A DNA stretch of 46,906 nucleotides from Candidatus Krumholzibacteriia bacterium (lineage in GTDB: Bacteria > Krumholzibacteriota > Krumholzibacteriia > JAJRXK01), in contig JAOZPE010000023.1 in the NCBI GenBank assembly GCA_029932915.1, positions 1 through 46,906 on the forward strand, given 5' to 3'. Made by a program: the position numbers and the translations under genes. Below are positions 1 through 9,150 of this stretch, piece after piece (within the stretch, counting starts at the first letter, position 1; every line of letters begins with the position of its first letter). The notes beneath the pieces are model-generated. The model saw only the letters and a list, made by a program, of their open reading frames with translations. It did no database searches and had not been told where the DNA came from.

Positions 1-88
1 CTACGTGGAGAACCAGTCCCTGTGGCTCGACCTGCGTATCATCCTGCTCACCATCAAGAGCGTGATCAAGGGCGACAACGCCTATTGA
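1..88 (+). CDS. Sugar transferase (polyprenyl-phosphate glycosylphosphotransferase), C-terminal fragment
   Basis: Only the last 28 codons lie in the window, read from base 2 and ending with TGA at 86-88. The fragment contains ENQSLWLDLRIILLTIKSV, which matches the usual tail of bacterial sugar transferases of the WcaJ/WbaP type (a Trp-Ser/Leu-Trp-x-D segment followed by a hydrophobic helix and a short polar end). Such enzymes move a sugar-1-phosphate from a nucleotide sugar onto undecaprenyl phosphate at the inner membrane and so start a glycan repeat. The catalytic part lies upstream of the window and cannot be judged. The next gene begins 24 bases later, so the two probably share an operon. 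Confidence 0.7.
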   Translation, partial: YVENQSLWLDLRIILLTIKSVIKGDNAY

Positions 89-112
89 GCCTCGGACCGA
101 AGGGGGGAAGCC

Positions 113-994
113 ATGGTATTCTCGGCGGTCGTGCGCAGCATGCGTCTCCACCAGTGGATCAAGAACCTGGTGGTGTTCGCGGCGCTGATCTTCTCCGAGC
201 TCATGGGAGACCTCCATCTCCTCGCGCGGACGACGGTGGGCTTCGTCGCGTTCTGCCTGCTGGCTTCCTCGGTCTATCTGTTCAACGATCTGCAGGACCG
301 CCGCAGCGACCTGTTGCACCCGGTGAAGCGCCTGCGGCCGATCGCCTCGGGCGAGCTGTCGCCCCCGGCGGCGATGGCGGCGATGAGCGTCCTGCTGCTG
401 GCGGGGCTCTCCCTGTCGGTGTGGATCGGACGTGGATTCACCGTCGTCGCGGTCATCTATCTCCTGCTGAACGTCCTGTACGGGATGTGGCTGCGGCAGA
501 TGCTCATCGTCGATGTCTTGACCATCGCCACCGGATTCGTCCTCCGGGCGTTGGCGGGCGCCGAATTGCTGCGCGACGCCGGGTGGGCGGTCCGCATCTC
601 TCCGTGGCTGCTCATGTGTACCTTCCTGCTCTCACTCTTCCTGGCCCTGGGCAAGCGTTATCACGAACTGGGCGTCGGGGGCGAAGCGCACCGGGAGACC
701 CTGCACGGCTACACCCGTGACTTCGTCGGCCGGCTGTTGACCATCACCACCTCGGCCACCTTCCTCAGCTACGGCCTGTACACCATCTGGCCCGACACGG
801 TGGAGCGTTTCGGGACCACCCGGCTGATCTACACCGTACCCTTTGTCTTCTACGGCTTGAGCCGCTATCTCTATCTGGTCACCGAGGAGTCCGAGGGGGG
901 CGATCCGTCGGAGACCCTGGTCTCACGGCGCTCCATCGTCCTGACCATCGCCCTGTGGTTCGCCTCGGTGTCCTGGGTCCTGTACCGGTCTTGA
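113..994 (+). CDS. UbiA-family decaprenyl-phosphate phosphoribosyltransferase-like protein
   Basis: A 293-residue polytopic membrane protein with about eight hydrophobic segments. Residues 58-80 carry the UbiA Asp-rich motif in the form NDLQDRRSDLLHP-VKRLRPIASG, and a second conserved block (VDVLTIATGFVLRALAG, then a segment ending LFLALGKRYHEL) is characteristic of the DPPR synthase branch (mycobacterial Rv3806c/UbiA). That branch transfers 5-phosphoribose from PRPP to a polyprenyl phosphate, the first lipid-linked step towards arabinofuranose donors. A strong Shine-Dalgarno (AGGGGGGAAG) precedes the ATG. PRPP synthase (prs) is encoded 2.4 kb downstream, but the epimerase partners DprE1/DprE2 are not visible here. 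The subfamily call rests on motif memory; another prenyltransferase substrate is possible. Confidence 0.8.
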   Translation: MVFSAVVRSMRLHQWIKNLVVFAALIFSELMGDLHLLARTTVGFVAFCLLASSVYLFNDLQDRRSDLLHPVKRLRPIASGELSPPAAMAAMSVLLLAGLSLSVWIGRGFTVVAVIYLLLNVLYGMWLRQMLIVDVLTIATGFVLRALAGAELLRDAGWAVRISPWLLMCTFLLSLFLALGKRYHELGVGGEAHRETLHGYTRDFVGRLLTITTSATFLSYGLYTIWPDTVERFGTTRLIYTVPFVFYGLSRYLYLVTEESEGGDPSETLVSRRSIVLTIALWFASVSWVLYRS

Positions 995-1028
995 AGCGGA
1001 TCCACCCGCGGAAGGGAAGTCGCTTGCC

Positions 1029-2078
1029 ATGCCCCGCAGCCGCGTCGCCGTGGTCTCCACCACTCCGGAAACGATCCTGGAGGACTATCGCCGTCTGTTG
1101 CGCCTGGCCGGACTGGAAGGAGCCCTCACCGCTTCGTCCCCGCCCGTCGTCCTCGTCGACCTGCCCTGGGAGCGCTTCCAGCCCGCGGTCGGGGTACCGC
1201 CCTGGCAGCTCGAGGGGGTCCTGCGTGCGCTCGACGAGGCGGCGGGCGGCCGTCCAGGGCCGGCGGTGGTCGTCCCTGCTTCGTCGTCGGCCGCCGTCCA
1301 CCGCGCGTTGATGCGCCATCGTCTGGACACCGTGCTTACCGCCCACTCCCTTCGCGCCGCCCAGATACCGGGTGCGAGCTCGCACCACGTCTCCGCCGAG
1401 CGCCGTCCCGTGCTGGAGAATTGGTTCGACGGAAACATCGAGGTCCCCCAGGTCAGCGCGGGAAGGAATCTCCTCTTGCTGAGCACCCTGAAGAGCCACG
1501 CGGTCCTGGGCGTGGGGGCGTCCATCTTCGCCGCCGCCGCGGAGATCCTCGATCGGGAGGCATGGGCGCGGCATCCCCGCTTCACCACCGCGGTGGCCGA
1601 GGCCCTGGCGGTCTCCCGGGAGATCCACCCCCATCACTTCGCCGTCGTCGACGCCACCGTGTGTGGTGTGGGGGCGGGACCCTACCGGGTGCGTCCCCGG
1701 CCGCACAATCTGCTGGTGGCGTCCTCCGATCCCGTCGCCGCCGACGCGGTGGGTGCGCGTCTGCTCGGCCTCGATCCCCGTCGTCTTCCCCTGCTCGCCG
1801 ATTGCCACGAGCGCGGCCTGGGGGCGATCGATCTCTCCGAGATCGAAGTGGTCGGGGAACGACCTCCACACCTGGAGTCTCCGGTCTCGAGGAAGAGGTG
1901 GAGTCCGGCCCGTCCCCGTCCGATGGGGTCGAGTCCGGCGGCACAGCGTCGGCTGAGGCGGGTCGCGCGCAACCTGCTGTGGTATCCCTGGGCCGGCCGC
2001 AGGTGGCGTCGTCTATGGCGGAGTACGCCCTGGGGTCTGCTCTTCACCGCGTTCTCCACCGAGGGAGGGCGACGGTGA
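1029..2078 (+). CDS. DUF362 family protein with basic C-terminal tail
   Basis: 349 residues. The middle carries features I associate with DUF362: VPQVSAGRNLLLLSTLKSHA, VVDATVCGVGAGPYRVRP, then LLVASSDPVAADAVGARLLGLDP, where the D-P-VAAD-A pattern is the family signature. Many DUF362 proteins add a 4Fe-4S ferredoxin domain, but no cysteine clusters are present here. The last 60 residues are very rich in Arg and Trp, which suggests peripheral membrane or nucleic-acid contact. The biochemical role of the family is not settled. The stop overlaps the ispE GTG (GTGA at 2075-2078), so translation of the two genes is probably coupled. The ATG at 1029 lacks a strong Shine-Dalgarno, so the start is moderately sure. 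Confidence 0.7.
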   Translation: MPRSRVAVVSTTPETILEDYRRLLRLAGLEGALTASSPPVVLVDLPWERFQPAVGVPPWQLEGVLRALDEAAGGRPGPAVVVPASSSAAVHRALMRHRLDTVLTAHSLRAAQIPGASSHHVSAERRPVLENWFDGNIEVPQVSAGRNLLLLSTLKSHAVLGVGASIFAAAAEILDREAWARHPRFTTAVAEALAVSREIHPHHFAVVDATVCGVGAGPYRVRPRPHNLLVASSDPVAADAVGARLLGLDPRRLPLLADCHERGLGAIDLSEIEVVGERPPHLESPVSRKRWSPARPRPMGSSPAAQRRLRRVARNLLWYPWAGRRWRRLWRSTPWGLLFTAFSTEGGRR

Positions 2079-2956
2079 TCGTTCGCGTCAAGGCCCACGC
2101 CAAGGTGAACCTGCATCTGGAGGTCCTTCGCAAACGCGAGGACGGCTACCACGAGGTGGAGACCATCCTGCAGACCATCGGCCTGCACGACACCTTGTCG
2201 CTGCGCGCGACCAAGGGGCCGACCCACATCATCTGTTCACATCCGAAGGTCCCCACGGACCGAACGAATCTCTGCCACCAGGCAGCGCGCTTGCTCCAGA
2301 AGCGCCTGGGGGAGAGGCGGGGGGTGGAGATCACCCTGGAGAAGAGGATCCCCGTCGCGGCCGGTCTGGGTGGAGGCTCGGCCGATGCAGCGGCGGTCCT
2401 GTTGGCCCTGCCCCGCCTGTGGGGAAGGGATGTCGACGAGGACGTGTTGTTCGAGCTGGCCCGTCGACTCGGCGCCGACGTGCCCTTCTTCCTGAAGGGG
2501 GGCACCCAGCTCGGCCGGGGGATCGGTGACGAACTCACTCCCTTGTATGCTTCGGGAAAGGGCGTGTATCTGGTCGTGACGCCTGCCTGGGAACTCTCCA
2601 CGGCCAAGGTCTACGAAGGTCTGAAAATGGGGTTGACCCGGCATGGGCCGAAAGTTAACCTGCAAAATTATAAGGCCTTGCTGTCACGTTTTCCTGATCG
2701 GGCCTGGCCGGGGTTCAATCGCCTCGCTGATGTGGTCCTTCCGGCGCAGCCGGATTTGCATCGCTTGTATCTGCATCTGAAGGAATCGGGATCGCACTTG
2801 GCGATGATGAGCGGAAGCGGCCCGAGTTTGTTCGCGGTGTATTCGACCGTGGAGGAAGCGGAGCAAGCTCGGCAGGAGATTTCCCCCGCAACCGCCTTCA
2901 CCTGGATCGGACCTTCGACCCGGGTGGGAGTCGAGTTCGAGCAACGGGGGGAATGA
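2075..2956 (+). CDS. ispE: 4-diphosphocytidyl-2-C-methyl-D-erythritol kinase
   Basis: 293 residues, the normal size for IspE, a GHMP kinase that phosphorylates CDP-methylerythritol in the MEP isoprenoid pathway in the cytoplasm. The N-terminus RVKAHAKVNLHLEVLRKRED places the conserved catalytic Lys at residue 10. The ATP loop PVAAGLGGGSADAAA follows, Asp135 (GADVPFF) is the expected second catalytic residue, and MMSGSGPSLFAVY is the C-terminal GHMP motif. The reading frame stays open far upstream, but the GTG at 2075 is chosen because it gives the canonical N-terminus, follows GAGGGAGGG, and overlaps the preceding TGA. IspE supplies precursors for the polyprenyl phosphates that the glycan genes would use. 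Confidence 0.95.
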   Translation: MIVRVKAHAKVNLHLEVLRKREDGYHEVETILQTIGLHDTLSLRATKGPTHIICSHPKVPTDRTNLCHQAARLLQKRLGERRGVEITLEKRIPVAAGLGGGSADAAAVLLALPRLWGRDVDEDVLFELARRLGADVPFFLKGGTQLGRGIGDELTPLYASGKGVYLVVTPAWELSTAKVYEGLKMGLTRHGPKVNLQNYKALLSRFPDRAWPGFNRLADVVLPAQPDLHRLYLHLKESGSHLAMMSGSGPSLFAVYSTVEEAEQARQEISPATAFTWIGPSTRVGVEFEQRGE

Positions 2957-3327
2957 GTCAGGGTTCACCCCTGGCCGACGAACGAGATGCATACGGTGGT
3001 GCGGGCTTGGAGATCACAGAAGTCAGGATCACGCTTCGCGACGACGACAAGCTGAAGGCTTTCGCGAGCATCACGCTGGACGATGCGTTGGTGATTCGAG
3101 GTCTGAAGATCATCGAGGGGGCCACGGGGATGTTCGTCGCCATGCCCAGCCGCCAACGCAAGGACGGTTCCTACCAGGACGTCGCCCATCCCATCAACCG
3201 TGAGACCCGCGAGTGGCTGGAGAAGCTGGTCATCGGGGCCTACCACGAAGAAGTCGCCCGGGTGGAGAGGGAACTCGCCGCTCAGGGGGGCGACGCCGAC
3301 GGCCTCGCCGCCGAAGACGCTTACTAG
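2953..3327 (+). CDS. spoVG: SpoVG family regulator
   Basis: 124 residues. From residue 19 (LEITEVRITLRDDDKLKAFA) the protein follows SpoVG closely: ITLDDALVIRGLKIIEG, then GMFVAMPSRQRKDGSYQDVA-HPINRETR. SpoVG is a small site-specific nucleic-acid-binding protein; it was first known from Bacillus sporulation but is common in non-sporulating bacteria. The ATG at 2953 overlaps the ispE stop (ATGA) and has a run of G just upstream, giving an 18-residue extension. A TTG at 3007 would give the usual short N-terminus but has only a weak ribosome site. The C-terminal tail is acidic. The order ispE-spoVG-prs-rplY-pth resembles arrangements in several Gram-negative phyla. Confidence 0.92.
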   Translation: MSQGSPLADERDAYGGAGLEITEVRITLRDDDKLKAFASITLDDALVIRGLKIIEGATGMFVAMPSRQRKDGSYQDVAHPINRETREWLEKLVIGAYHEEVARVERELAAQGGDADGLAAEDAY

Positions 3328-3351
3328 AAACATCGGAAGGGCACCTCTACC

Positions 3352-4290
3352 ATGGGTCGCAGGCTGAGGGTCATCTCCGGGAGGGGTCACACCGCTCTCG
3401 CCGAACGGATCTGCCAGTATCTGGATGTCTCGTTGACCGAGGTCCGCATCACCGATTTCAGCGACGGGGAGATCTCGGTCAAGATCGAGGAGAATGTCCG
3501 CGGGACGGACGTCTTCATCATCCAGCCGACGGTTCCGCCGGCGAAGAACCTTCTGGAGCTGTTGCTCCTGCTCGACGCGGTGCGCCGATCGTCGGCCGAG
3601 CGGGTGACGGCGGTGATCCCCTACTTCGGCTACGCCCGGCAGGACCGCAAGGATCAGCCGCGCGTCCCCATCGCCGCCAAGCTCATGGCGAACCTCATCA
3701 CCGAGGCCGGCGCGCAACGCGTGCTCACCATGGATCTGCATGCTCCCCAGATCCAGGGCTTCTTCGACATCCCCCTGGACCATCTGTATGCGGCGCCGGT
3801 CCTCCTCGATCACTTCCAGCACCGCCGCGGAGAGGAGAACCTGGTGGTGGTGGCGCCCGACGTGGGCAGCATCAAGATGGCGCGTGCCTTCGCCAAGCGA
3901 CTGGGCTGTCCATTGGGGATCATCGACAAACGCCGGCCGCGTCCGAACGAGGCCGAGGTCATGAACTTCATCGGCGATGTGCGTGACAAGAACGTCGTTC
4001 TCTTCGACGACATGATCGACACCGCCGGAACGATGAGCGACGCCACGCGTGAACTGATCCAACAGGGGGCGGTGAGCATCGACATCTGCGCGACCCACGC
4101 CCTGTTCTCCGGGCCGGCCTTGCAGCGGCTCAACGAGGCTCCGGTCCGCGAGGTGGTGGTGACCAACACCATTCCCTTCGATCGCCAGGAGGAGTGCGAC
4201 AAGGTGCGGGTGCTGGACATCTCGCCGCTGCTGGCGGAGGCCATCAAGCGCATCCACCTGGAGCAGACGGTGTCGAGCCTCTTCGTTTAG
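3352..4290 (+). CDS. prs: Ribose-phosphate pyrophosphokinase (PRPP synthase)
   Basis: 312 residues, full length for class I PRPP synthase, which makes PRPP from ribose 5-phosphate and ATP for nucleotide, His and Trp synthesis. The motifs are in order: FSDGEISVKIEENVRG, the ATP loop YARQDRKDQPRVPIAAKL, the metal/flexible-loop region TMDLHAPQIQGFFDIPLDHL, and the PRPP-binding loop VVLFDDMIDTAGTMSDA. GGAAGG precedes the ATG. Here PRPP may also feed the DPPR-synthase-like enzyme at 113-994. The gene is followed by a stem-loop and then a new promoter, so it probably ends the first transcription unit. Confidence 0.97.
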   Translation: MGRRLRVISGRGHTALAERICQYLDVSLTEVRITDFSDGEISVKIEENVRGTDVFIIQPTVPPAKNLLELLLLLDAVRRSSAERVTAVIPYFGYARQDRKDQPRVPIAAKLMANLITEAGAQRVLTMDLHAPQIQGFFDIPLDHLYAAPVLLDHFQHRRGEENLVVVAPDVGSIKMARAFAKRLGCPLGIIDKRRPRPNEAEVMNFIGDVRDKNVVLFDDMIDTAGTMSDATRELIQQGAVSIDICATHALFSGPALQRLNEAPVREVVVTNTIPFDRQEECDKVRVLDISPLLAEAIKRIHLEQTVSSLFV

Positions 4291-4339
4291 GCGAAGAAAA
4301 GGCGCAAAATGGGCCGGAGGCGGCGCCTTCACACTTCGC
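4291..4339 (+). other. Nested stem-loop just after prs
   Basis: Starting at the base after the prs stop, GCGAAG (4291-4296) pairs with CTTCGC (4334-4339), and inside it AAGGCGC (4299-4305) pairs with GCGCCTT (4323-4329). There is no T-run after it, so it is not a standard intrinsic terminator; it may protect or process the 3' end of the prs transcript. The pairing is read from the sequence; any function is inference. Confidence 0.4.
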
Positions 4340-4341
4340 CC

Positions 4342-4370
4342 TACCCATGGCGGCCCACTGTGTCTATAAT
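4342..4370 (+). promoter_or_regulatory. Putative sigma-70 promoter for rplY-pth
   Basis: A perfect TATAAT lies at 4365-4370 in an otherwise GC-rich gap. The best -35 with a 17-base spacer is TACCCA (4342-4347), which is weak. It lies after the stem-loop that follows prs and 172 bases before the rplY start, so it would produce a long structured leader. Confidence 0.5.
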
Positions 4371-4377
4371 GTCAGGC

Positions 4378-4521
4378 CTTGCCGCCGGGCTGTGGCAAGC
4401 CAGTGGAGATCCCTGGCCCCTTGGGCGGGCCGGGGTCTTTTTCCGCCGCCGAGGCGGCGGATTCCGACAGGTACCGAGGTCGTCTCCTGGAAGGCGATCC
4501 GCGCGGACTCCGATCCGCGCG
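4378..4521 (+). promoter_or_regulatory. Structured rplY leader with several hairpins
   Basis: Four stems can be read in order between the TATAAT and the rplY ribosome site: CTTGCC/GGCAAG (4378-4383 with 4394-4399), CCCTGGCCC/GGGCCGGGG (4411-4419 with 4427-4435, one G-T pair) followed by TCTTTTT, CCGCCGC/GCGGCGG (4443-4449 with 4454-4460), and CGCGCGGA/TCCGCGCG (4500-4507 with 4514-4521) directly before GAAGGAGG. The second is terminator-like. This layout fits attenuation or ribosomal-protein autoregulation. I do not recognise it as a named leader family. Confidence 0.5.
4411..4442 (+). terminator. Terminator-like hairpin inside the rplY leader (possible attenuator)
   Basis: A nine-base-pair stem, CCCTGGCCC with GGGCCGGGG, has a seven-base loop and is followed at once by TCTTTTT (4436-4442). 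It lies downstream of the TATAAT at 4365-4370 and upstream of rplY. It would therefore either end read-through from prs or act as a conditional attenuator of the rplY transcript. Confidence 0.5.
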
Positions 4522-4542
4522 ACCCGAAGGAGGATTGAATCC

Positions 4543-5232
4543 ATGTCCGCCACGCAAACCTTGAGCGTGCAGGCGCGCAGTGTCTCGGGAAAGGGTGTCG
4601 CCCGGAAGCTGCGGGCGCAGGGGAGGATTCCCGCCGTGCTCTACGGTCCGGGATCGGAGCCCCTGAATCTCTCGATCGACGCCGCGCAACTGCGTCACGC
4701 TCTGACCACCGAATACGGCAACCGCATCCTTCTCGAACTCGCCATCGAAGGCGAGAAGAAGCAACGGTACGCCATCCTCAAGGATCTCCAGCGGCATCCA
4801 CTGCGCAATGAGGTGCTGCACGCCGATCTGCTCGCAGTGGAGATGGATCGTCCGGTCGTGGTGAGGGTTCCTCTCCGCGCGGGTCCGGGTACGCCCTTCG
4901 GGGTGAAGAACCAGGGTGGCGTCCTCGAGTGGATGCGCCGCGACGTGACCATCCACGTTCTTCCCGAGAAGATGCCGCCCTATCTGATCGTCGACATCGA
5001 GCCTCTCGAACTCGGGCAGTCGCTGACTGCCCGGGACGTCGCCGGCGAGTACGATCTCGCCATCGACGAGTCCGCTCCCATCTGCCACGTCGTCGCGACC
5101 CGCATGAGTCTCGAAGTGGTTGGCGAGGAAGAAGAGGAAGGCGCCGAGGGCGCCGAGGAAGGTGCCGAGGGAGCGGCCGAGGGTGCCGAAACCGAGAAGA
5201 GCGCCGAGGACGGCGAGAAGACACAGGGCTAG
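4543..5232 (+). CDS. rplY: Large-subunit ribosomal protein bL25, CTC/TL5 long form
   Basis: 229 residues. The N-terminal domain (about 1-95; SVSGKGVARKLRAQGRIPAVLYG) is the 5S-rRNA-binding L25 fold, and the beta domain (about 96-190; NQGGVLEWMRRDVTIHVLPE) is the TL5/CTC extension. The last 36 residues or so are almost only Glu, Gly and Ala with some Lys, an acidic disordered tail common in this subfamily. The ATG at 4543 follows GAAGGAGGA by about ten bases. It is followed after three bases by pth, the classical prs-rplY-pth order. A long structured leader precedes it. Confidence 0.95.
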   Translation: MSATQTLSVQARSVSGKGVARKLRAQGRIPAVLYGPGSEPLNLSIDAAQLRHALTTEYGNRILLELAIEGEKKQRYAILKDLQRHPLRNEVLHADLLAVEMDRPVVVRVPLRAGPGTPFGVKNQGGVLEWMRRDVTIHVLPEKMPPYLIVDIEPLELGQSLTARDVAGEYDLAIDESAPICHVVATRMSLEVVGEEEEEGAEGAEEGAEGAAEGAETEKSAEDGEKTQG

Positions 5233-5235
5233 GCG

Positions 5236-5820
5236 ATGGAGTCCGACGGGAGCGCCCGGCAGTGGCTGCTCTTCGGCCTGGGCAATCCGGGTGGCCGCTA
5301 CGAGGCGACCCGGCACAACCTGGGCTGGCTCCTGACCGATCGCCTGGCGCAGAGACATGGACTGCGCTTCTCGGCCGGCCGGGGCGACTACTTCCACGCG
5401 CGCTACGAGCTCGACGGACGCGACATCCGCCTGATCAAGCCTGTGACCTGGATGAACCTCAGCGGCCGCGCGGTGCGCCAGTACCTGGCCATCGAGCGCC
5501 CGGAGGACTACAAGCTGGTGATCGCGATCGACGACGTCCACATTCCCCTGGGGCGGTTGCGTTACCGCGAGGGGGGAAGCTCGGGAGGGCACAAGGGTCT
5601 GGAGTCGGTCATCGAGAGTCTGCGGAGCAAGGACGTTCCGCGTTTGAGGATGGGGGTCGGGCCGGGGCCCGACGGCGCCGATCTGGCCGAGTTCGTGTTG
5701 GAGGAGTTCGCCGAGGACGAGCGGGAGGCGGTCGACGCCATGCTCCAGCGTGCGGCGGATGCCTTCGAGTTCCGGGTCACGCACGATCCACAGGAGACCA
5801 TGGCTCGTTTCAACGGCTGA
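5236..5820 (+). CDS. pth: Peptidyl-tRNA hydrolase
   Basis: 194 residues, the usual Pth size. Pth recycles peptidyl-tRNAs released from stalled ribosomes. The signature GLGNPGGRYEATRHNLGW gives the expected catalytic residues Asn17 and His27. KPVTWMNLSGRAV is the second conserved block, Asp99/Asp100 (IAIDDVHIPLGRLR) correspond to the active-site Asp, and GGSSGGHKGLESVIESL is the third block. It starts three bases after the rplY stop, so the two are co-transcribed and probably coupled. Confidence 0.97.
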   Translation: MESDGSARQWLLFGLGNPGGRYEATRHNLGWLLTDRLAQRHGLRFSAGRGDYFHARYELDGRDIRLIKPVTWMNLSGRAVRQYLAIERPEDYKLVIAIDDVHIPLGRLRYREGGSSGGHKGLESVIESLRSKDVPRLRMGVGPGPDGADLAEFVLEEFAEDEREAVDAMLQRAADAFEFRVTHDPQETMARFNG

Positions 5821-5838
5821 GCCGGTGGTCATCGAAAA

Positions 5839-5871
5839 CGGGCGATCCTCCTGCGTGAGGAGAACCGCCCG
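5839..5871 (+). other. Stem-loop in the pth-hppA gap
   Basis: CGGGCG (5839-5844) pairs with CGCCCG (5866-5871), and inside it TCCTC (5846-5850) pairs with GAGGA (5857-5861) around the loop CTGCGT. No T-run follows, so it is not a typical terminator. It sits just before the hppA ribosome site (GGGAGGA at 5878-5884) and may affect hppA translation or mRNA stability. I see no clear promoter in the 74-base gap. Confidence 0.35.
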
Positions 5872-5894
5872 GTAGCCGGGAGGATGAGAAGCTC

Positions 5895-7964
<2,070 letters not shown>

Positions 7965-7982
7965 GACCGTTTCGGACCGCTC

Positions 7983-8011
7983 TTGCGCCGCGGGGGGCGT
8001 CCCGATAGAAT
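7983..8011 (+). promoter_or_regulatory. Putative promoter of rpsF-rpsR-rplI
   Basis: TTGCGC (7983-7988), a 17-base spacer, then TAGAAT (8006-8011), about 70 bases before the rpsF start. A TTGCGC with a good -10 also precedes the gene at 13039, which supports both. Confidence 0.5.
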
Positions 8012-8034
8012 AACCAATTCGCGGCAAGATCCCT

Positions 8035-8054
8035 GCCCGGGCATGGGCCCGGGC
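8035..8054 (+). promoter_or_regulatory. Hairpin in the rpsF 5' leader
   Basis: GCCCGGG (8035-8041) pairs with CCCGGGC (8048-8054) around a six-base loop, followed by GTGAAGACCGAAGGGAG and the rpsF GTG. Leaders that bind the S6:S18 complex are known upstream of rpsF in many bacteria and contain a CCG element. Here CCG occurs at 8063-8065 next to this hairpin, so it may be such a site, but I cannot confirm the fold. Confidence 0.35.
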
Positions 8055-8080
8055 CGTGAAGACCGAAGGGAGAACATTCC

Positions 8081-8446
8081 GTGCAGAAGTATGAATGCAT
8101 CGTCGTCTTGCGCTCGGACCTGTCCGAGAGCGATTCGACCGCCATTCTCGATCGCTTCGAGTCGAGCGTGAAGGCGCACGACGGAGAGATCACCCTGAAG
8201 GACCCGTGGGGCACGCGCAAGCTGGCCTATGAGATCGACAAGCAGACCACGGGTGACTACTACCGCTACCGCTTCGTCGCCGACAACACCCTGGTGAAGG
8301 AGGTGGACCGGGACTTCCGTCTCGACGACAAGGTCCTGCGTCATCTCATCGTGATCGACGAGGAATGGGAAGAGCGCAACCGGGCCGCTCTGGCCAAGCG
8401 CGCTGAGCAACGTCAGAAGGACGAAGGGGGTTCCAATGGCGACTAA
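8081..8446 (+). CDS. rpsF: Small-subunit ribosomal protein bS6
   Basis: 121 residues starting at a GTG that follows GAAGGGAG. The sequence [16 protein letters not shown], then [21 protein letters not shown] and [11 protein letters not shown], is typical bS6, which pairs with bS18 on the 30S platform. The C-terminus is a charged tail. It overlaps rpsR by 11 bases, so the S6 and S18 partners are translationally linked. Confidence 0.97.
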   Translation: MQKYECIVVLRSDLSESDSTAILDRFESSVKAHDGEITLKDPWGTRKLAYEIDKQTTGDYYRYRFVADNTLVKEVDRDFRLDDKVLRHLIVIDEEWEERNRAALAKRAEQRQKDEGGSNGD

Positions 8447-8696
8447 GCCCCGCAAGAAGCGGCGTGAACGCGAGCGCTACGGCCGCAAGAAGAAGTGCTA
8501 CTTCACCGAGAACGGCTATACCTGCATCGACTACAAGGACATCGATCTGCTCAAGCGCTTCATCACCGAGCGCGGCAAGATCTCACCCCGCCGCAACACC
8601 GGCACCAGCGCGAAGTACCAGCGCATGTTGGCCACGGCCATCAAGCGTGCGCGGCATCTGGCGCTGCTTCCCTACGTACGCGAGTACTACCGATAG
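8436..8696 (+). CDS. rpsR: Small-subunit ribosomal protein bS18
   Basis: 86 residues, very basic N-terminus ([20 protein letters not shown]), then [32 protein letters not shown] and [15 protein letters not shown], the invariant bS18 core that binds 16S rRNA with S6. The ATG lies within the end of rpsF, downstream of GAAGGGGG. It is followed nine bases later by rplI. Confidence 0.97.
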   Translation: MATKPRKKRRERERYGRKKKCYFTENGYTCIDYKDIDLLKRFITERGKISPRRNTGTSAKYQRMLATAIKRARHLALLPYVREYYR

Positions 8697-8705
8697 GAGG
8701 CGGCG

Positions 8706-9146
8706 ATGGATGTCATTCTGTTGCACGACGTGCAGAAGCTGGGACGCCGCGGCGAGAAGGTGAACGTGGCCCGGGGCTACGCCCGCAACTTCCTCTTCCC
8801 CCAGGGCCTGGCGGTACACGCCGACCGGGCCCATGAGAAGGAACTCGAGGCCCGCTTGCACCGCCTCGAGGTCCAGGACGAGAAGGGCAGGGAGGAGGCG
8901 GAGGCCCTGGCTGCCGCGTTGAAGGACCTGTCGGTCACCATCAAGGCCGCCGCGGGCGAGGAGAGCCTCTACGGCAGCGTGAACGCCTCGATGATCGCCC
9001 AGGCGCTCAAGGAGAAGGGCCACGCGATCGAGGCGAAGATGGTGGTCCTGGAGGAACCGCTGAAGAAGCTGGGAAGCTACAGGATCCCGCTTCGGATCCA
9101 TCGCGATTTCGAGGCGGAGGTCGAAGTCACGGTCGAACGGGCGTGA
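8706..9146 (+). CDS. rplI: Large-subunit ribosomal protein bL9
   Basis: 146 residues. The N-terminal rRNA-binding domain [36 protein letters not shown] is canonical, followed by a long charged connecting helix (about 40-80) and a C-terminal domain ([19 protein letters not shown]). GGAGG precedes the ATG. In many bacteria dnaB or another replication gene follows; here manB begins four bases after the stop, which is unusual. Confidence 0.97.
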   Translation: MDVILLHDVQKLGRRGEKVNVARGYARNFLFPQGLAVHADRAHEKELEARLHRLEVQDEKGREEAEALAAALKDLSVTIKAAAGEESLYGSVNASMIAQALKEKGHAIEAKMVVLEEPLKKLGSYRIPLRIHRDFEAEVEVTVERA

Positions 9147-9150
9147 TGCC

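Noticed and set aside
1421-2074. Open extension upstream of ispE
   Set aside because: It lies inside the DUF362 gene, has low-complexity composition, and the IspE N-terminus begins exactly at the GTG at 2075 behind a ribosome site.
4291-4542. A tRNA gene between prs and rplY, as in some related gene orders
   Set aside because: No cloverleaf, T-loop sequence or CCA end was found; the gap is explained by a promoter and hairpins.
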